DNA from: an uncultured Oscillospiraceae bacterium
Lineage (GTDB): Bacteria > Bacillota > Clostridia > Oscillospirales > Ruminococcaceae
DNA: 64,000 bases
Direction of reading: 5' to 3'
Assembly (NCBI GenBank): GCA_934481445.1
Contig: CAKSPC010000006.1
Span: 1 to 64,000, forward strand
In this document: piece by piece, positions 53,665 to 62,362 of the stretch
How the letters are laid out: each line of letters starts with the position of its first letter
Position numbering within the stretch: the stretch's first letter is position 1
Made by a program: the position numbers and the translations under genes
The notes under the pieces: model-generated
Told to the model about the DNA's origin: nothing
The model's database searches: none
What the model saw: only the letters and a program-made list of their open reading frames with translations

Positions 53665-54348
53665 TTAGTTCATGTATTCTCCGCTGTATTCCAGCAGTGT
53701 AACGCTCTCTACGCCCTTTATCTCGTTGAAACGGCTGACGTAGCTTGCGTCGTTGTTCTTTATCTTTACCTCAACGGTGAGTTCAACGCGCCCGCCCGTC
53801 TGCGTCTTGTTCTTGAGCTTGTATTTAATGTTTCCGAGAAGCCCGTAGATATTCATTTCCTCCGCCGCGTCGTAGCGCACGATAAGAAGATAGCTCTTCT
53901 TTTCTTTCTTGAATATGGTGAGGAGTATGTATATCACCGCGATTATAACCGTTCCGAACAGCGCCACCCAGTAAAGCTGCGCGCCCGCGGTAATTCCCGC
54001 CGCAATGCCCCAGAACAGGAAGCCGATATCCAGCGGATCCTTCACCGCCGCACGGAAGCGCACAATGGACAGCGCGCCGACCATACCCAGCGAAAGCACG
54101 ATGTTCGCGCTTATCGTCATGATGATGAACGCCGTTACCACCGTCGTAAGAACCAGCAGTATATTAAAGTTCTCAGAGTATACCACCCCGCGGTAGAAGA
54201 ACCTGTATACGCAGTAAACTATCGCGCCGCATACCATCGCCGTAAGAAGCGTTGCGATTATCGTGCCCACCGTAAGGTTGGCAAGCTGCGCGGTGAAATC
54301 AAAACCGCTCAGCACCGACGACGCCGTGCCGAAAAAATCAGAAACCAT
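53665..54348 (-). CDS. DUF4956 membrane protein
   Basis: The 227-residue protein has four predicted membrane helices (about 20-55, 62-90, 108-130 and 126-145) and a C-terminal soluble ferredoxin-like part (150-225). The signature SLGMVGALSIVRFRAAVKDP of DUF4956 is complete. Across bacteria it is found beside VTC-domain proteins, as here: its start overlaps the end of the VTC gene by 11 bp. The role is unknown; a link to a polyphosphate- or polymer-handling membrane complex has been suggested from context only. Confidence 0.92.
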   Translation of the reverse strand: MVSDFFGTASSVLSGFDFTAQLANLTVGTIIATLLTAMVCGAIVYCVYRFFYRGVVYSENFNILLVLTTVVTAFIIMTISANIVLSLGMVGALSIVRFRAAVKDPLDIGFLFWGIAAGITAGAQLYWVALFGTVIIAVIYILLTIFKKEKKSYLLIVRYDAAEEMNIYGLLGNIKYKLKNKTQTGGRVELTVEVKIKNNDASYVSRFNEIKGVESVTLLEYSGEYMN

Positions 54349-55111
54349 GTGCCTTTACCTCCGTCATTCTGTCGCAGCAGATTATGTATTTGGATACCGA
54401 CATTCTCGGAGCGTTCAGCCCCTGCAATGCCGCCTGTATGCTGTCGGGAAGATAATTATCAAATTTTACTTCGAGTATTATCTCCTTTTGATATATCGGA
54501 GAGTAAAACGCATTCTCATCAAACATATCAAGGGTATTATAGCAGGTCGACAGCGTTTTGTCAAATGTTATCCTGACATTCCCAAACGGATATATCAGCG
54601 CCTCGCGGCGGTAATCGACGATGACCCGCGGCCGCAGGGAAGTCAGCCTGTCCGAGCGGTAAAACTCCCCGAATGCGTCCTCCGCGTCCTCGTGGGAGCT
54701 CATGAAGGAACAGTCGCCGCGCAGAAGCATTTCATACTGCTCCCTTGTCAGCCGGTCGGATATCTTGGAAACATACTCGCCGTCCTTGTGCTTTGCTTCA
54801 AGGGTTATGCGGGACGGGTCAAGACCGTAGGCGCGGACGCGGAATTTTCTGCGGGTTTCCAGACCGTTTATTTTGTCAAAGTAGCCGCTCCCGTAGATGT
54901 CGTCGAAGTAAAGACTTGTTACGCGGTAGCCGCCGTCGGCGCCGTGGGGGTCGGGGGAAGTAAGCGGGGCAAGCCTTGAAAGCAGTATGCGGCGCGTACC
55001 CTCGTCGATAATGAATTTAAGCTCATGGCGCATTTTCCTGCCGCCGTGATCGCTGCGGCGCAGCTGGGGCATTATTTTGTCCGCCTTTATCGAGCGGCGA
55101 AGTTTCAGCAT
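54338..55111 (-). CDS. VTC-domain protein, putative polyphosphate polymerase
   Basis: The 257-residue protein carries the VTC tunnel domain: RHELKFIID at the start, YRVTSLYFDD, RRKFRVRAYG, TLEAKHKDG and EVKFDNYLP, with basic and acidic residues that line the tunnel for ATP and polyphosphate in yeast VTC4. No SPX or membrane domain is fused. The first ATG (GGAGG 10 nt upstream) is used; an ATG at residue 27 is closer to the family start. It partners DUF4956. CotH, often adjacent in other genomes, is absent here. Confidence 0.88.
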   Translation of the reverse strand: MLKLRRSIKADKIMPQLRRSDHGGRKMRHELKFIIDEGTRRILLSRLAPLTSPDPHGADGGYRVTSLYFDDIYGSGYFDKINGLETRRKFRVRAYGLDPSRITLEAKHKDGEYVSKISDRLTREQYEMLLRGDCSFMSSHEDAEDAFGEFYRSDRLTSLRPRVIVDYRREALIYPFGNVRITFDKTLSTCYNTLDMFDENAFYSPIYQKEIILEVKFDNYLPDSIQAALQGLNAPRMSVSKYIICCDRMTEVKAHGF

Positions 55112-55154
55112 TCGCGTGCCGCCTCCTTATTTTATAGTTTAAGGTCGATAAACA

Positions 55155-55465
55155 TTTAAAATTTCCGCGTAGCGTATTAAAAGTTTCGCTCAAGCCTTTT
55201 CAAAGGCTTGCAGGGGTGTGGGGTAATCTCCCCATGGGGGAGGTGTCGCGAAGCAACAGAGGGGCTGACCGACAGACCAGAGCCCCTGCAAAATGCACGC
55301 AGAAAACCGGATTATCGCCATGGTAAAGCAGGCGCATAATCAACGCAAATAAATCGACTAAAAAGCGCGAAAGGGGTACGGGGGAAACCAAGAGGGTTCC
55401 CCCGGGGTGCATTGAAAAATAACTATATCCGTCCTCTAAAACAGTCCGGTGGACTGTTTTAGACG
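55155..55465. repeat. Dispersed modular repeat, copy D
   Basis: The copy has a TTTAAAATTTCCGCGTAGCG leader (55155-55178) shared with copy E, the GGGGTAATCTCCCC to GAGCCCC sub-module (55220-55286), a degenerate GGGGGAAACC/GGTTCCCCC hairpin near 55381-55405, and the ACAGTCC-GGT-GGACTGT hairpin (55438-55462). Apart from the rpmH promoter, 55112-55726 holds no gene; the small reading frames across the copy are by-products. Confidence 0.83.
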
Positions 55466-55619
55466 CAGTTTTATAAATCAAACCTCAAAATCCACCTTAT
55501 ACAAACATAATAACACATTTCTAAAACGATTACAAGCATTATTTTTGTATAATGTGCAAACAATATAACAGCGCGTTGATTTTGCAGCGAAAAAAATTGC
55601 GAAAAACATAAAAAACCAC

Positions 55620-55648
55620 TTGACAAGCAATTGACAATACGTTATAAT
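55620..55648 (+). promoter_or_regulatory. Sigma-A promoter of rpmH
   Basis: TTGACA (55620-55625), 17-bp spacer, TATAAT (55643-55648). A second TTGACA at 55631 is too near the -10 box. Confidence 0.88.
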
Positions 55649-55726
55649 TAATTATTGTTGACAGTTGTGTGCGGGACAACTATATCCTGCCCACAAGATA
55701 TACAGAACAAAGGGGGTTTACGACCA

Positions 55727-55861
55727 ATGAAAAGAACATACCAGCCTAAGAAGCTTCAGAGAAAGCATGAGCACGGCTTCATGAAGAGAATGGCAACCAA
55801 GAACGGCCGCAAGGTTCTCGCTCGCCGCCGCGCAAAGGGCAGAAAAAAGCTCACATACTGA
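55727..55861 (+). CDS. rpmH: 50S ribosomal protein L34
   Basis: L34 is a 44-residue, very basic ribosomal protein. It begins [18 protein letters not shown] and ends GRKKLTY, the strict family pattern. The ATG at 55727 follows AAGGGGG. It opens the rpmH-rnpA-yidD-yidC-khpB cluster. Confidence 0.98.
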   Translation: MKRTYQPKKLQRKHEHGFMKRMATKNGRKVLARRRAKGRKKLTY

Positions 55862-55873
55862 TCTGATCACCAA

Positions 55874-56227
55874 ATGTCTGATTTAAGAAAAAGATACAAA
55901 GTGATCAAAAGCAACCGCGATTTCAACTTTCTTTTCAAGAAAGGCACTTCTGTGGTGACATACGGGTTCGTATGCTATGTCCGTCCCCGCCGCGGAGGCA
56001 CAAACCGCCTCGGCATAGTAACGGGCAAGAAGGTCGGAAACGCGGTGAAACGTAATCGGGCAAGGCGGATCATAAGGGAAGCCTTCCGCCTTTTAGACCC
56101 GGTTTTAAAGGAAAAAACACAAAAGCGTTATGATTTCATTTTCGTCGCGCGGTCAAAGACGCCCTCGCTGAAGATGCAGCAGGTGCTTTCGCTGATGAAA
56201 AAGAACGTCATGTCAAAGCTGCCATGA
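55874..56227 (+). CDS. rnpA: Ribonuclease P protein component
   Basis: RnpA is the protein cofactor of RNase P, which trims the 5-prime ends of tRNAs. The 117-residue protein has the RNR motif (KRNRARRIIREAFR) and the RYDFIFVARS strand. It starts 12 bp after rpmH with no clear ribosome binding site and overlaps yidD by 4 bp. Confidence 0.95.
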   Translation: MSDLRKRYKVIKSNRDFNFLFKKGTSVVTYGFVCYVRPRRGGTNRLGIVTGKKVGNAVKRNRARRIIREAFRLLDPVLKEKTQKRYDFIFVARSKTPSLKMQQVLSLMKKNVMSKLP

Positions 56228-56550
56228 AATATATATTTCTCGGAATAATCAAGCTGTACCGACTAACGCTGTCAAAGATCCTGCCGCGCTGCTGCCGCTT
56301 TTATCCAAGCTGTTCCGAATACGGGATGACCGCTATTCGGCGATTTGGTGCGGTGAAGGGCGGTTATTTGGCATTTTGGAGGATTTTTCGGTGCAATCCC
56401 TTCGGGAAAAGCGGCTACGACCCCGTTCCCGATAAATTCCGGTTCCGTCCCGAAAAATACACGGTTTCCAAGAACTCCTGGGACGCAGACGACCTGCCGG
56501 ATATCGCGGACTTCGCAGAAGCGAAGAACGCCGCGGACGTCCGCAGATAA
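56224..56550 (+). CDS. yidD: Membrane protein insertion efficiency factor YidD
   Basis: YidD helps YidC place proteins into the membrane. The 108-residue protein has the conserved YRLTLSKILPRCCRFYPSCS and FWRIFRCNPFGKSGYDPVP segments. The ATG overlaps the rnpA stop (ATGA), which suggests coupled translation. Confidence 0.95.
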   Translation: MKYIFLGIIKLYRLTLSKILPRCCRFYPSCSEYGMTAIRRFGAVKGGYLAFWRIFRCNPFGKSGYDPVPDKFRFRPEKYTVSKNSWDADDLPDIADFAEAKNAADVRR

Positions 56551-56649
56551 CTCACGAAAACTACTGCGCAGGGCGCATTAAGATATATAATATAACTATA
56601 CGGACAAAAGAAAGGCACAGTCCTCTGTAGCCAAAGTGTTTGAAAGGAC

Positions 56650-58200
56650 GTGGACACCATTACCTTCCTGTACAGCCTTATAGGTACGCCCCTCGGCTAT
56701 ATCCTATACTTCATCTACAACTTCATCTGCAGCAACGTGGGCGTTGCCATCATCCTGTTCACCTTTATCATCAAGCTCGCAATGCTCCCGCTTGCGATAA
56801 AGCAGCAGAAAAACACCGCAAAATCCGCTATCTTCCAGCCCAAGGTAAGGGAGATACAGACCAAGTACAAAAACAACCAGCAGAAACAGCAGGAGGAGCT
56901 CGCAAAGCTCCAGCAGCAGGGCTACAACCCCATGGGCGGCTGCGGCTCCATGATCCTTACGTTCCTGATACTGTTCGGCGTCCTCGATGTTGTTTACAAG
57001 CCGATGACACATATCGTGCACGTAAACTCCGACAAGATTTCCGAGATCATCGAGGAATCCTATAACGTCGAGCTCACCGCGGTTTTCGTAAATGAGATAA
57101 ACAAGACCGACGCCGAGCTTTCCGAACTCAAGGCGGAGGACCTCACCAGGCACGAAGAGATCGTCCGCGACGCGCAGAAGATCCTCGACTACTACAACGC
57201 TAATCTCTTAAATGACGGCGAGGAAGCAAAGGATATCTCCGCGCTCTCAGAACTGACCACAGATTCCAAGGATCTCGTTAAATCCGTCGTAAAGAGCGCC
57301 ATCGCAAAGGAATACGTTTCCTCCGACGGCAAGTTCACCATGTTCACCGAAACGGACATGTACAAGCTCACCGACGACGAAAAGTCCGAATGGAACGCCC
57401 TTCCCGATGACGAAAAGGCAGCCTACAAGGCGGAGCACTGCTTCGGCGACGCTACTATGTCCGCAATGAACACGGTGCAGTCCCACTACGGCTACTACAA
57501 GGCAACCGACAAGGATACCATTCCGTTCACCGCGAACTCCTCGCTCCAGAGAGAGCTCTATGCCCTCGAGTGCTTCGGCACGGTAAAGAACGGCGTTGCA
57601 TACAGGGACGCTTACAGCGAGAGCGTTATCCGCTCCGAGCTCAGGGAAGAGCTTATCGAACTGTACGATAACCTCAACTTCCTTGGCATCCCGCTCGGTC
57701 AGGTTCCGTGGGATCACCTCGGATTCCCGCTTATCCTCGTTCCAATCATATCGTTCCTCATGGCGCTGGCGCAGACCGTTATCTCCAACAGGATGATGGC
57801 AAAGAACAACCCCGACACAGCCTCCACCATGGGCGCGATGAAGATAACGTTCTATATCATGCCGCTGTTTTCGCTCTGGCTGGCATTCACCATCCCCGCC
57901 GGCGCAGGCTTCTACTGGACGATAAGCTATGTTTTCGGCATCATCCAGACGATAGTGCTCAACAAGCTCTACAGCCCCGAAAAGCTCCGCGCAGAGGCAG
58001 AGAAAGAATATAACGAGCGCATGAAGCAGGTAAACGTCAGCGCCACCAAAGTGACAGACGCCGACAATAACTCCACCGAGGATTACAACGGGGAAAAGCT
58101 CACGCAGAAAGAAATAAACCGCCGCAAGCTTGCAGAAGCGCGCAGACAGGACGCTATCAAGTACGGCGAGGAATATCACGACGATGACGACAATGATTGA
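56650..58200 (+). CDS. yidC: Membrane protein insertase YidC (with a long insert)
   Basis: YidC inserts and folds membrane proteins. The 516-residue protein has membrane helices near 20-48, 100-118, 358-378, 396-415 and 425-440, the positively charged cytoplasmic loop (55-95) and the C-terminal conserved IPAGAGFYWTISYVFGIIQ. Between the second and third core helices it carries about 240 residues of acidic, helical sequence (roughly 122-350), where most Firmicutes YidC proteins have some 50. A GTG start at 56650 follows AAAGGA too closely, so the true start may be a nearby non-ATG codon. Confidence 0.92.
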   Translation: MDTITFLYSLIGTPLGYILYFIYNFICSNVGVAIILFTFIIKLAMLPLAIKQQKNTAKSAIFQPKVREIQTKYKNNQQKQQEELAKLQQQGYNPMGGCGSMILTFLILFGVLDVVYKPMTHIVHVNSDKISEIIEESYNVELTAVFVNEINKTDAELSELKAEDLTRHEEIVRDAQKILDYYNANLLNDGEEAKDISALSELTTDSKDLVKSVVKSAIAKEYVSSDGKFTMFTETDMYKLTDDEKSEWNALPDDEKAAYKAEHCFGDATMSAMNTVQSHYGYYKATDKDTIPFTANSSLQRELYALECFGTVKNGVAYRDAYSESVIRSELREELIELYDNLNFLGIPLGQVPWDHLGFPLILVPIISFLMALAQTVISNRMMAKNNPDTASTMGAMKITFYIMPLFSLWLAFTIPAGAGFYWTISYVFGIIQTIVLNKLYSPEKLRAEAEKEYNERMKQVNVSATKVTDADNNSTEDYNGEKLTQKEINRRKLAEARRQDAIKYGEEYHDDDDND

Positions 58201-58226
58201 TCTCTGATCACGAAAGGGGATTTACC

Positions 58227-59198
58227 ATGGAAAAGGAATTCACCGCAAAAACAGTTGACGAGGCAAAGGCGCTCGCCGCACAGGAGTTCGGCGTTTCCGA
58301 GGAAGAAATTGAATTTGACATACTCACGCAGCCAAAAAAGACCCTTTTCGGCGGTCTTAAAGGCGAGGCGAAGGTAAAGGCATTCTATGCCGAGCCCCCC
58401 GCTGCCCCCGAAGAGCCGCAGCAGGAGGAAACTATCCCCGCAGCCGCAGTCGAGGAAACCGAAACGGTCGCTTTCGACGACGACAGCAACGAGGTCGAGC
58501 CGCTTCCCGAGGATTTCGATGTAAACAGCAGCGCAAAGGTGCGCACCGCGATACAGTACCTCACCGATGTGCTCCATGCCCTCGGTCTTGAAAACTTCAC
58601 GATAACCCCCATCAAGCGCGACGGAAACGTTGTTCTCGATGTAAGCGGCGAAAAGCTCGGCGTTGTTATCGGCAAGCGCGGCGAAACGCTCGACAGCCTT
58701 CAGTACCTCACCATCCTTGCAAGCAACCGCGCGGAGGAATCCTACTGCCGCATAGCGATCGACTGCAACGGCTACCGCGACAAGCGCCGCGAGACCCTCG
58801 AAAACCTCGCAAAGCGCACCGCCGCCAAGGTAATAAAGCAGGGCAGAAAGATAGCCCTCGAGCCGATGAACCCCTACGAGCGCCGCATAATCCACAGCTG
58901 CGTTGCCGATATAGAGGGCGTATCCAGCCATTCTACCGGCGTTGAGCCTTACAGAAAGGTAGTTATCTACGCCGACAAGCCCAAGTTCGATAACCGCCGC
59001 AGAGCACCCCGCGGCGACAGAACAGGCGGCGGCCATACAAGAAATTACAAGCAGTCCACGGGATTTTCCACCAGCTTCGAACGCGAGTACAAGCGCAAGG
59101 CATATGAGCCGAGCGAAAACGCAGACGCGGGCGAGTTTTCCAAGGAAACCGTTGATACCGAGAAAAACGCAACTCTCTACGGAAAGATAGAGCTTTAA
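58227..59198 (+). CDS. khpB: RNA-binding protein KhpB (Jag/SpoIIIJ-associated)
   Basis: KhpB binds RNA and, with KhpA, affects cell elongation and division. The 323-residue protein has the Jag N-terminal domain (about 4-55), an acidic Glu/Pro-rich linker, a KH domain (GVVIGKRGETLDSLQYLT) and an R3H domain (YERRIIHSCVADIEGVSSHS), with a basic disordered tail. It follows yidC directly, as in most Firmicutes. I set the start at 58227, 6 nt after AAAGGGGA. Confidence 0.95.
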   Translation: MEKEFTAKTVDEAKALAAQEFGVSEEEIEFDILTQPKKTLFGGLKGEAKVKAFYAEPPAAPEEPQQEETIPAAAVEETETVAFDDDSNEVEPLPEDFDVNSSAKVRTAIQYLTDVLHALGLENFTITPIKRDGNVVLDVSGEKLGVVIGKRGETLDSLQYLTILASNRAEESYCRIAIDCNGYRDKRRETLENLAKRTAAKVIKQGRKIALEPMNPYERRIIHSCVADIEGVSSHSTGVEPYRKVVIYADKPKFDNRRRAPRGDRTGGGHTRNYKQSTGFSTSFEREYKRKAYEPSENADAGEFSKETVDTEKNATLYGKIEL

Positions 59199-59206
59199 TA
59201 ACAATG

Positions 59207-59239
59207 CATCCGCACGGCAAACCCGTGCGGATGTTTTTT
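59207..59239 (+). terminator. Terminator of the rpmH-khpB cluster
   Basis: CATCCGCACGG (59207-59217) pairs with CCGTGCGGATG (59223-59233), followed by six T residues. Confidence 0.92.
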
Positions 59240-59260
59240 CGGGCGTGAAGTTACGCGCCC

Positions 59261-59289
59261 TTGATATTTTCGGGAATATGTGTTATACT
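59261..59289 (+). promoter_or_regulatory. Sigma-A promoter of trxA
   Basis: TTGATA (59261-59266), 17-bp spacer, TATACT (59284-59289). Confidence 0.75.
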
Positions 59290-59322
59290 GTTACCACAGA
59301 CAATGAAAGCGAGGTAAAAATC

Positions 59323-59631
59323 ATGTCCGTTATAACTGTAACAAATGAAAATTTCGCATCGGAGGTCATCGCGAGCGATAAGCCCGTTCTGGTGGATTTC
59401 TGGGCGACATGGTGCCCGCCCTGCCGTATGCAGTCGCCTATCGTGGACGAGCTTGCAGTGGAGCGCGCGGATATTAAGGTCGGCAAGGTGAATGTCGACG
59501 AACAGCCCGAGCTGGCGGAGAAGTTTGATGTGCAGAATATCCCCACCCTTATTATTTTCAAGGGCGGAAAGGCTGTCAGAGTTCTGGTGGGCCTGCGGTC
59601 AAAGGAGCAGCTGCTGGCGGAGTTTGATTGA
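59323..59631 (+). CDS. trxA: Thioredoxin
   Basis: Thioredoxin reduces protein disulfides in the cytoplasm. The 102-residue protein has the redox-active WCPPC (instead of the common WCGPC), the PVLVDFWATW strand and the cis-proline segment NIPTLIIFKGG. I chose the ATG at 59323 with a GCGAGG site upstream; the longer frame overlaps the promoter. Thioredoxin reductase is not near. Confidence 0.94.
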   Translation: MSVITVTNENFASEVIASDKPVLVDFWATWCPPCRMQSPIVDELAVERADIKVGKVNVDEQPELAEKFDVQNIPTLIIFKGGKAVRVLVGLRSKEQLLAEFD

Positions 59632-59694
59632 GTGCATGGCGTAAGGCACACTGCACAAAGCACATTGAAAGTCGCCGTTAACGTTTAGTCTTGA

Positions 59695-60240
59695 TAGCGC
59701 ACAAACAATAACGCGGTCAAGGGGATATCACCCCTTGACCGCGTGATAGGAGCAACAAAGACGAAAGGTTGAAGCTTCGACCGTGTGCATGGACGCCGTA
59801 AAGCCGAAAGACAGACCCCCACAAAAAAATGCCGCCCGTCCGGGCGGCATTCCAGCTTGTCGAAAAACCTTTAAAATTTCCGCGTAGCGTATTGGTTTTC
59901 GCATTCCTCGGCTTTTGCTGGCGCAAAACGCTCACATTTTCATTTCGCGGACAGTCGTCCGCGATTTTGCTTTGCAAAACCATGAAAATGCGGACACAAA
60001 AGGAAGCGGGGTTGTGGGGTGATCTCCCCATGGGGGAGGTGTCACGAAGTGACAGAGGGGCTGACCGACAGACCAGAGCCCCCGCCACTCGGCGCGATAG
60101 CGCCATTTTCGCGTTCAAGGCGCTAAAGGGGGTGTGGGGGGAAAACTCTTGTTTTCCCCCCACAGTTTATTGCAAATTTTCTGCCGTTTTGACTTTTTCG
60201 ACAGACTGAATGCCGCCCTGACGGGCGGCATTCTCTATCA
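59695..60240. repeat. Dispersed modular repeat, copy E (longest, flanked by inverted hairpins)
   Basis: This copy has a CGCGGTCAAGGGG palindrome (about 59712-59748), then a region bounded by near-identical inverted hairpins at 59829-59850 and 60213-60233, a TTTAAAATTTCCGCGTAGCG leader (59870-59893), the sub-module with GGGGTGATCTCCCC to GAGCCCC (60016-60083) and the GTGGGGGGAAAAC-TCTT-GTTTTCCCCCCAC hairpin (60133-60162). There is no gene from 59632 to 60250. Confidence 0.82.
59823..59850 (-). terminator. Minus-strand terminator past rny
   Basis: ATGCCGCCCG (59829-59838) pairs with CGGGCGGCAT (59841-59850); the minus-strand tail is TTTTTT. It is about 400 bp beyond the rny stop, with a second hairpin of the same stem but no T run at 60213-60233. 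Confidence 0.65.
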
Positions 60241-60250
60241 CCATAAAAAA

Positions 60251-61852
60251 TCACTTCGCGTAATCTATCGCGCGGCTCTCCCTGATAAGGTTAACCTTTA
60301 TCTGTCCCGGATACTCCATCTCGCTTTCGATTCGCTTCGCGATATCGCGTGCAAGCACCTTCATATCGTCGTCGTTGATCTGATCCGGCTTTATCATTAT
60401 GCGAACCTCGCGGCCTGCCTGTATAGCATAGGATTTCTCAACGCCGCCGTAGGAGTTACATATCTCCTCCAGCTTCTCAAGGCGCTTGATGTAGTTCTCG
60501 TAGTTCTCGCTTCTCGCCGCAGGACGCGCCGCGCTTATCGCGTCGGCAGCCTGCACCAGAGCTGCGATTACCGTGCGGCACTCAACGTCGCCGTGGTGCG
60601 CTTCGATGGCGTGGATGACCTCGGGGCTTTCCTTGTACTTCTTGCAGACGTCAACGCCTATCTGTACATGAGAGCCTTCTATCTCGTGGTCAAGCGCCTT
60701 ACCGATATCATGCAGCAGACCCGCGCGCCTTGCCAGCGCCGCGTCTACTCCGAGCTCGCTTGCCATTATTCCCGCAAGATGCGCCACCTCTATTGAGTGG
60801 TTCAGCACGTTCTGGCGGTAGGATGTTCTGTACTTCAGCCTGCCTATCAGACGAACAAGCTCGTGATTCAGTCCGTTTACGTTGGTTTCCATAACAGCGC
60901 GCTCGCCTTCCTGCTTGATGCGCTGCTCCACCTCTCTGCGTGCCTTTTCGACTGTTTCTTCGATGCGCGCCGGGTGGATTCTGCCGTCCTGTATGAGCCT
61001 TTCAAGGGCAATGCGCGCGATCTCGCGGCGCACATGGTCAAAGCAGGAGAGCGTGATAGCCTCGGGGGTGTCGTCGATGATAAGATCGACGCCCGTCAGC
61101 GTTTCGAGAGCACGGATGTTTCTGCCCTCGCGGCCTATGATGCGTCCCTTCATCTCGTCGTTCGGAATGGCAACAACAGATACCGCCGTTTCCGAAACGG
61201 TGTCCGCCGCCAGCCTTGCGATGGCAAGGGATATGTACTGTCTTGCCTTTTCGTCCGCCTCGTCCTTGAGCTTCTGCTCGTAGGCGGTGATCTTCAGTGC
61301 CTTTTCGTGGTTAAGCTCGCTGTCGAGCTGCTGAAGCAGGTGATCCTTTGCCTGTTCCTGGGTGAAGCCCGAAATACGCTCCAGAATGTCCATCTGGCTC
61401 GACTTGAGCTGCTCCGCCTCGGCAATTTTTTCGTCTGCCTTCTTGTGCTTCTGATGGAGCTGCTCCTCGAGCTTTTCCATCTTGTCTGTCTTTTTGTCGA
61501 GATTTTCTTCCTTCTGCTGGATCCTGCGCTCGGAACGCGAAACCTCGCTCCTGCGCTCTTTCAGCTCGCGCTCGGCGTCGGTCTTGAGACGCTGAACTTC
61601 CTTCTCGGCGTCCGTGCGCATGGCGTAGATCTCGTCCTTCGCCTCGACAAGCGCCGTCTTTTTCAGCGTTTCTGCCTTTTCGTTCGCTTCTTCAACAATG
61701 CGGGCGGACTCCTTCTCTGCGGATTCAAACTGCGCCTCCGCCGTCTTGATGCGATGCTTTACACCAAGGCGGAAGCATATGAAACCGCACGCCACCGCGC
61801 CGACGAGGAACGCCGCTATGCCGATGAGCACAGCCACATACATTTCAACCAT
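60251..61852 (-). CDS. rny: Ribonuclease Y
   Basis: RNase Y is the membrane-anchored endonuclease that starts mRNA decay in many Firmicutes. The 533-residue protein has an N-terminal membrane helix (about 5-27), a long coiled coil (35-190), a KH domain ([19 protein letters not shown]) and an HD domain with [15 protein letters not shown]. All domains have the usual length. It is transcribed alone from a promoter about 200 bp upstream. Confidence 0.96.
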   Translation of the reverse strand: MVEMYVAVLIGIAAFLVGAVACGFICFRLGVKHRIKTAEAQFESAEKESARIVEEANEKAETLKKTALVEAKDEIYAMRTDAEKEVQRLKTDAERELKERRSEVSRSERRIQQKEENLDKKTDKMEKLEEQLHQKHKKADEKIAEAEQLKSSQMDILERISGFTQEQAKDHLLQQLDSELNHEKALKITAYEQKLKDEADEKARQYISLAIARLAADTVSETAVSVVAIPNDEMKGRIIGREGRNIRALETLTGVDLIIDDTPEAITLSCFDHVRREIARIALERLIQDGRIHPARIEETVEKARREVEQRIKQEGERAVMETNVNGLNHELVRLIGRLKYRTSYRQNVLNHSIEVAHLAGIMASELGVDAALARRAGLLHDIGKALDHEIEGSHVQIGVDVCKKYKESPEVIHAIEAHHGDVECRTVIAALVQAADAISAARPAARSENYENYIKRLEKLEEICNSYGGVEKSYAIQAGREVRIMIKPDQINDDDMKVLARDIAKRIESEMEYPGQIKVNLIRESRAIDYAK

Positions 61853-62062
61853 CGTCGTTCAAAATTCCCTCCTTATTGATATTCGGCGGGATAAAATATA
61901 CAATTTTTGAAAACCCATTGCGCGGCACAAGCTGCCGCATAAAAACCCCCATTCCGCATCACAGTGCGGTCCTTTCATATATCTTTTTGATAAATAAATG
62001 TCTTAAAAATATATCGTAAAGGCTGTTCTCCGTTATCATATATTAAATGCCGCCATAACGTA

Positions 62063-62091
62063 AATATATAAAAGCATATAATAAACGTCAA
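62063..62091 (-). promoter_or_regulatory. Probable promoter of rny
   Basis: Minus-strand TTGACG (62086-62091), 17-bp spacer, TATATT (62063-62068). The leader of about 200 nt includes a GCGGCA-TGCCGC hairpin at 61922-61938. Otherwise 61853-62277 is AT-rich, with no gene seen. Confidence 0.65.
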
Positions 62092-62277
62092 GCTGCTCTA
62101 ATAAGGCGCAGAGCGCCTCACAGAAAAGCCTATTCTTATTTTACAACATAATAACGAAAATGTCAAGGGCGGCGGCAGTTTTTTTATACCAATATGCACA
62201 TATTTTTTTATGAAAAACGATATATCGTTTACATAGGACTCATTCGGCAAAAAACGCATAAAACCGCGTTATGCCCC

Positions 62278-62306
62278 TTGATTTATCGGATATGTTGTGC
62301 TATAAT
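62278..62306 (+). promoter_or_regulatory. Sigma-A promoter of pyrE
   Basis: TTGATT (62278-62283), 17-bp spacer, TATAAT (62301-62306). Confidence 0.82.
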
Positions 62307-62362
62307 ATATATGTATAATTATAAGTGCGGCGGAAATTCCCGCCTGCGGAGGGAGAAAATAT

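Noticed and set aside
55200..55481. Small reading frames in the dispersed repeats (also near 37.5, 43.2 and 60.0 kb)
   Set aside because: They arise from hairpin repeats rich in Pro/Arg/Ser codons, differ in frame between copies, and have no ribosome binding sites.
55560..55726. Replication origin upstream of rpmH
   Set aside because: The region is AT-rich and rpmH is often near oriC, but I found no TTATCCACA-type DnaA boxes and no dnaA.
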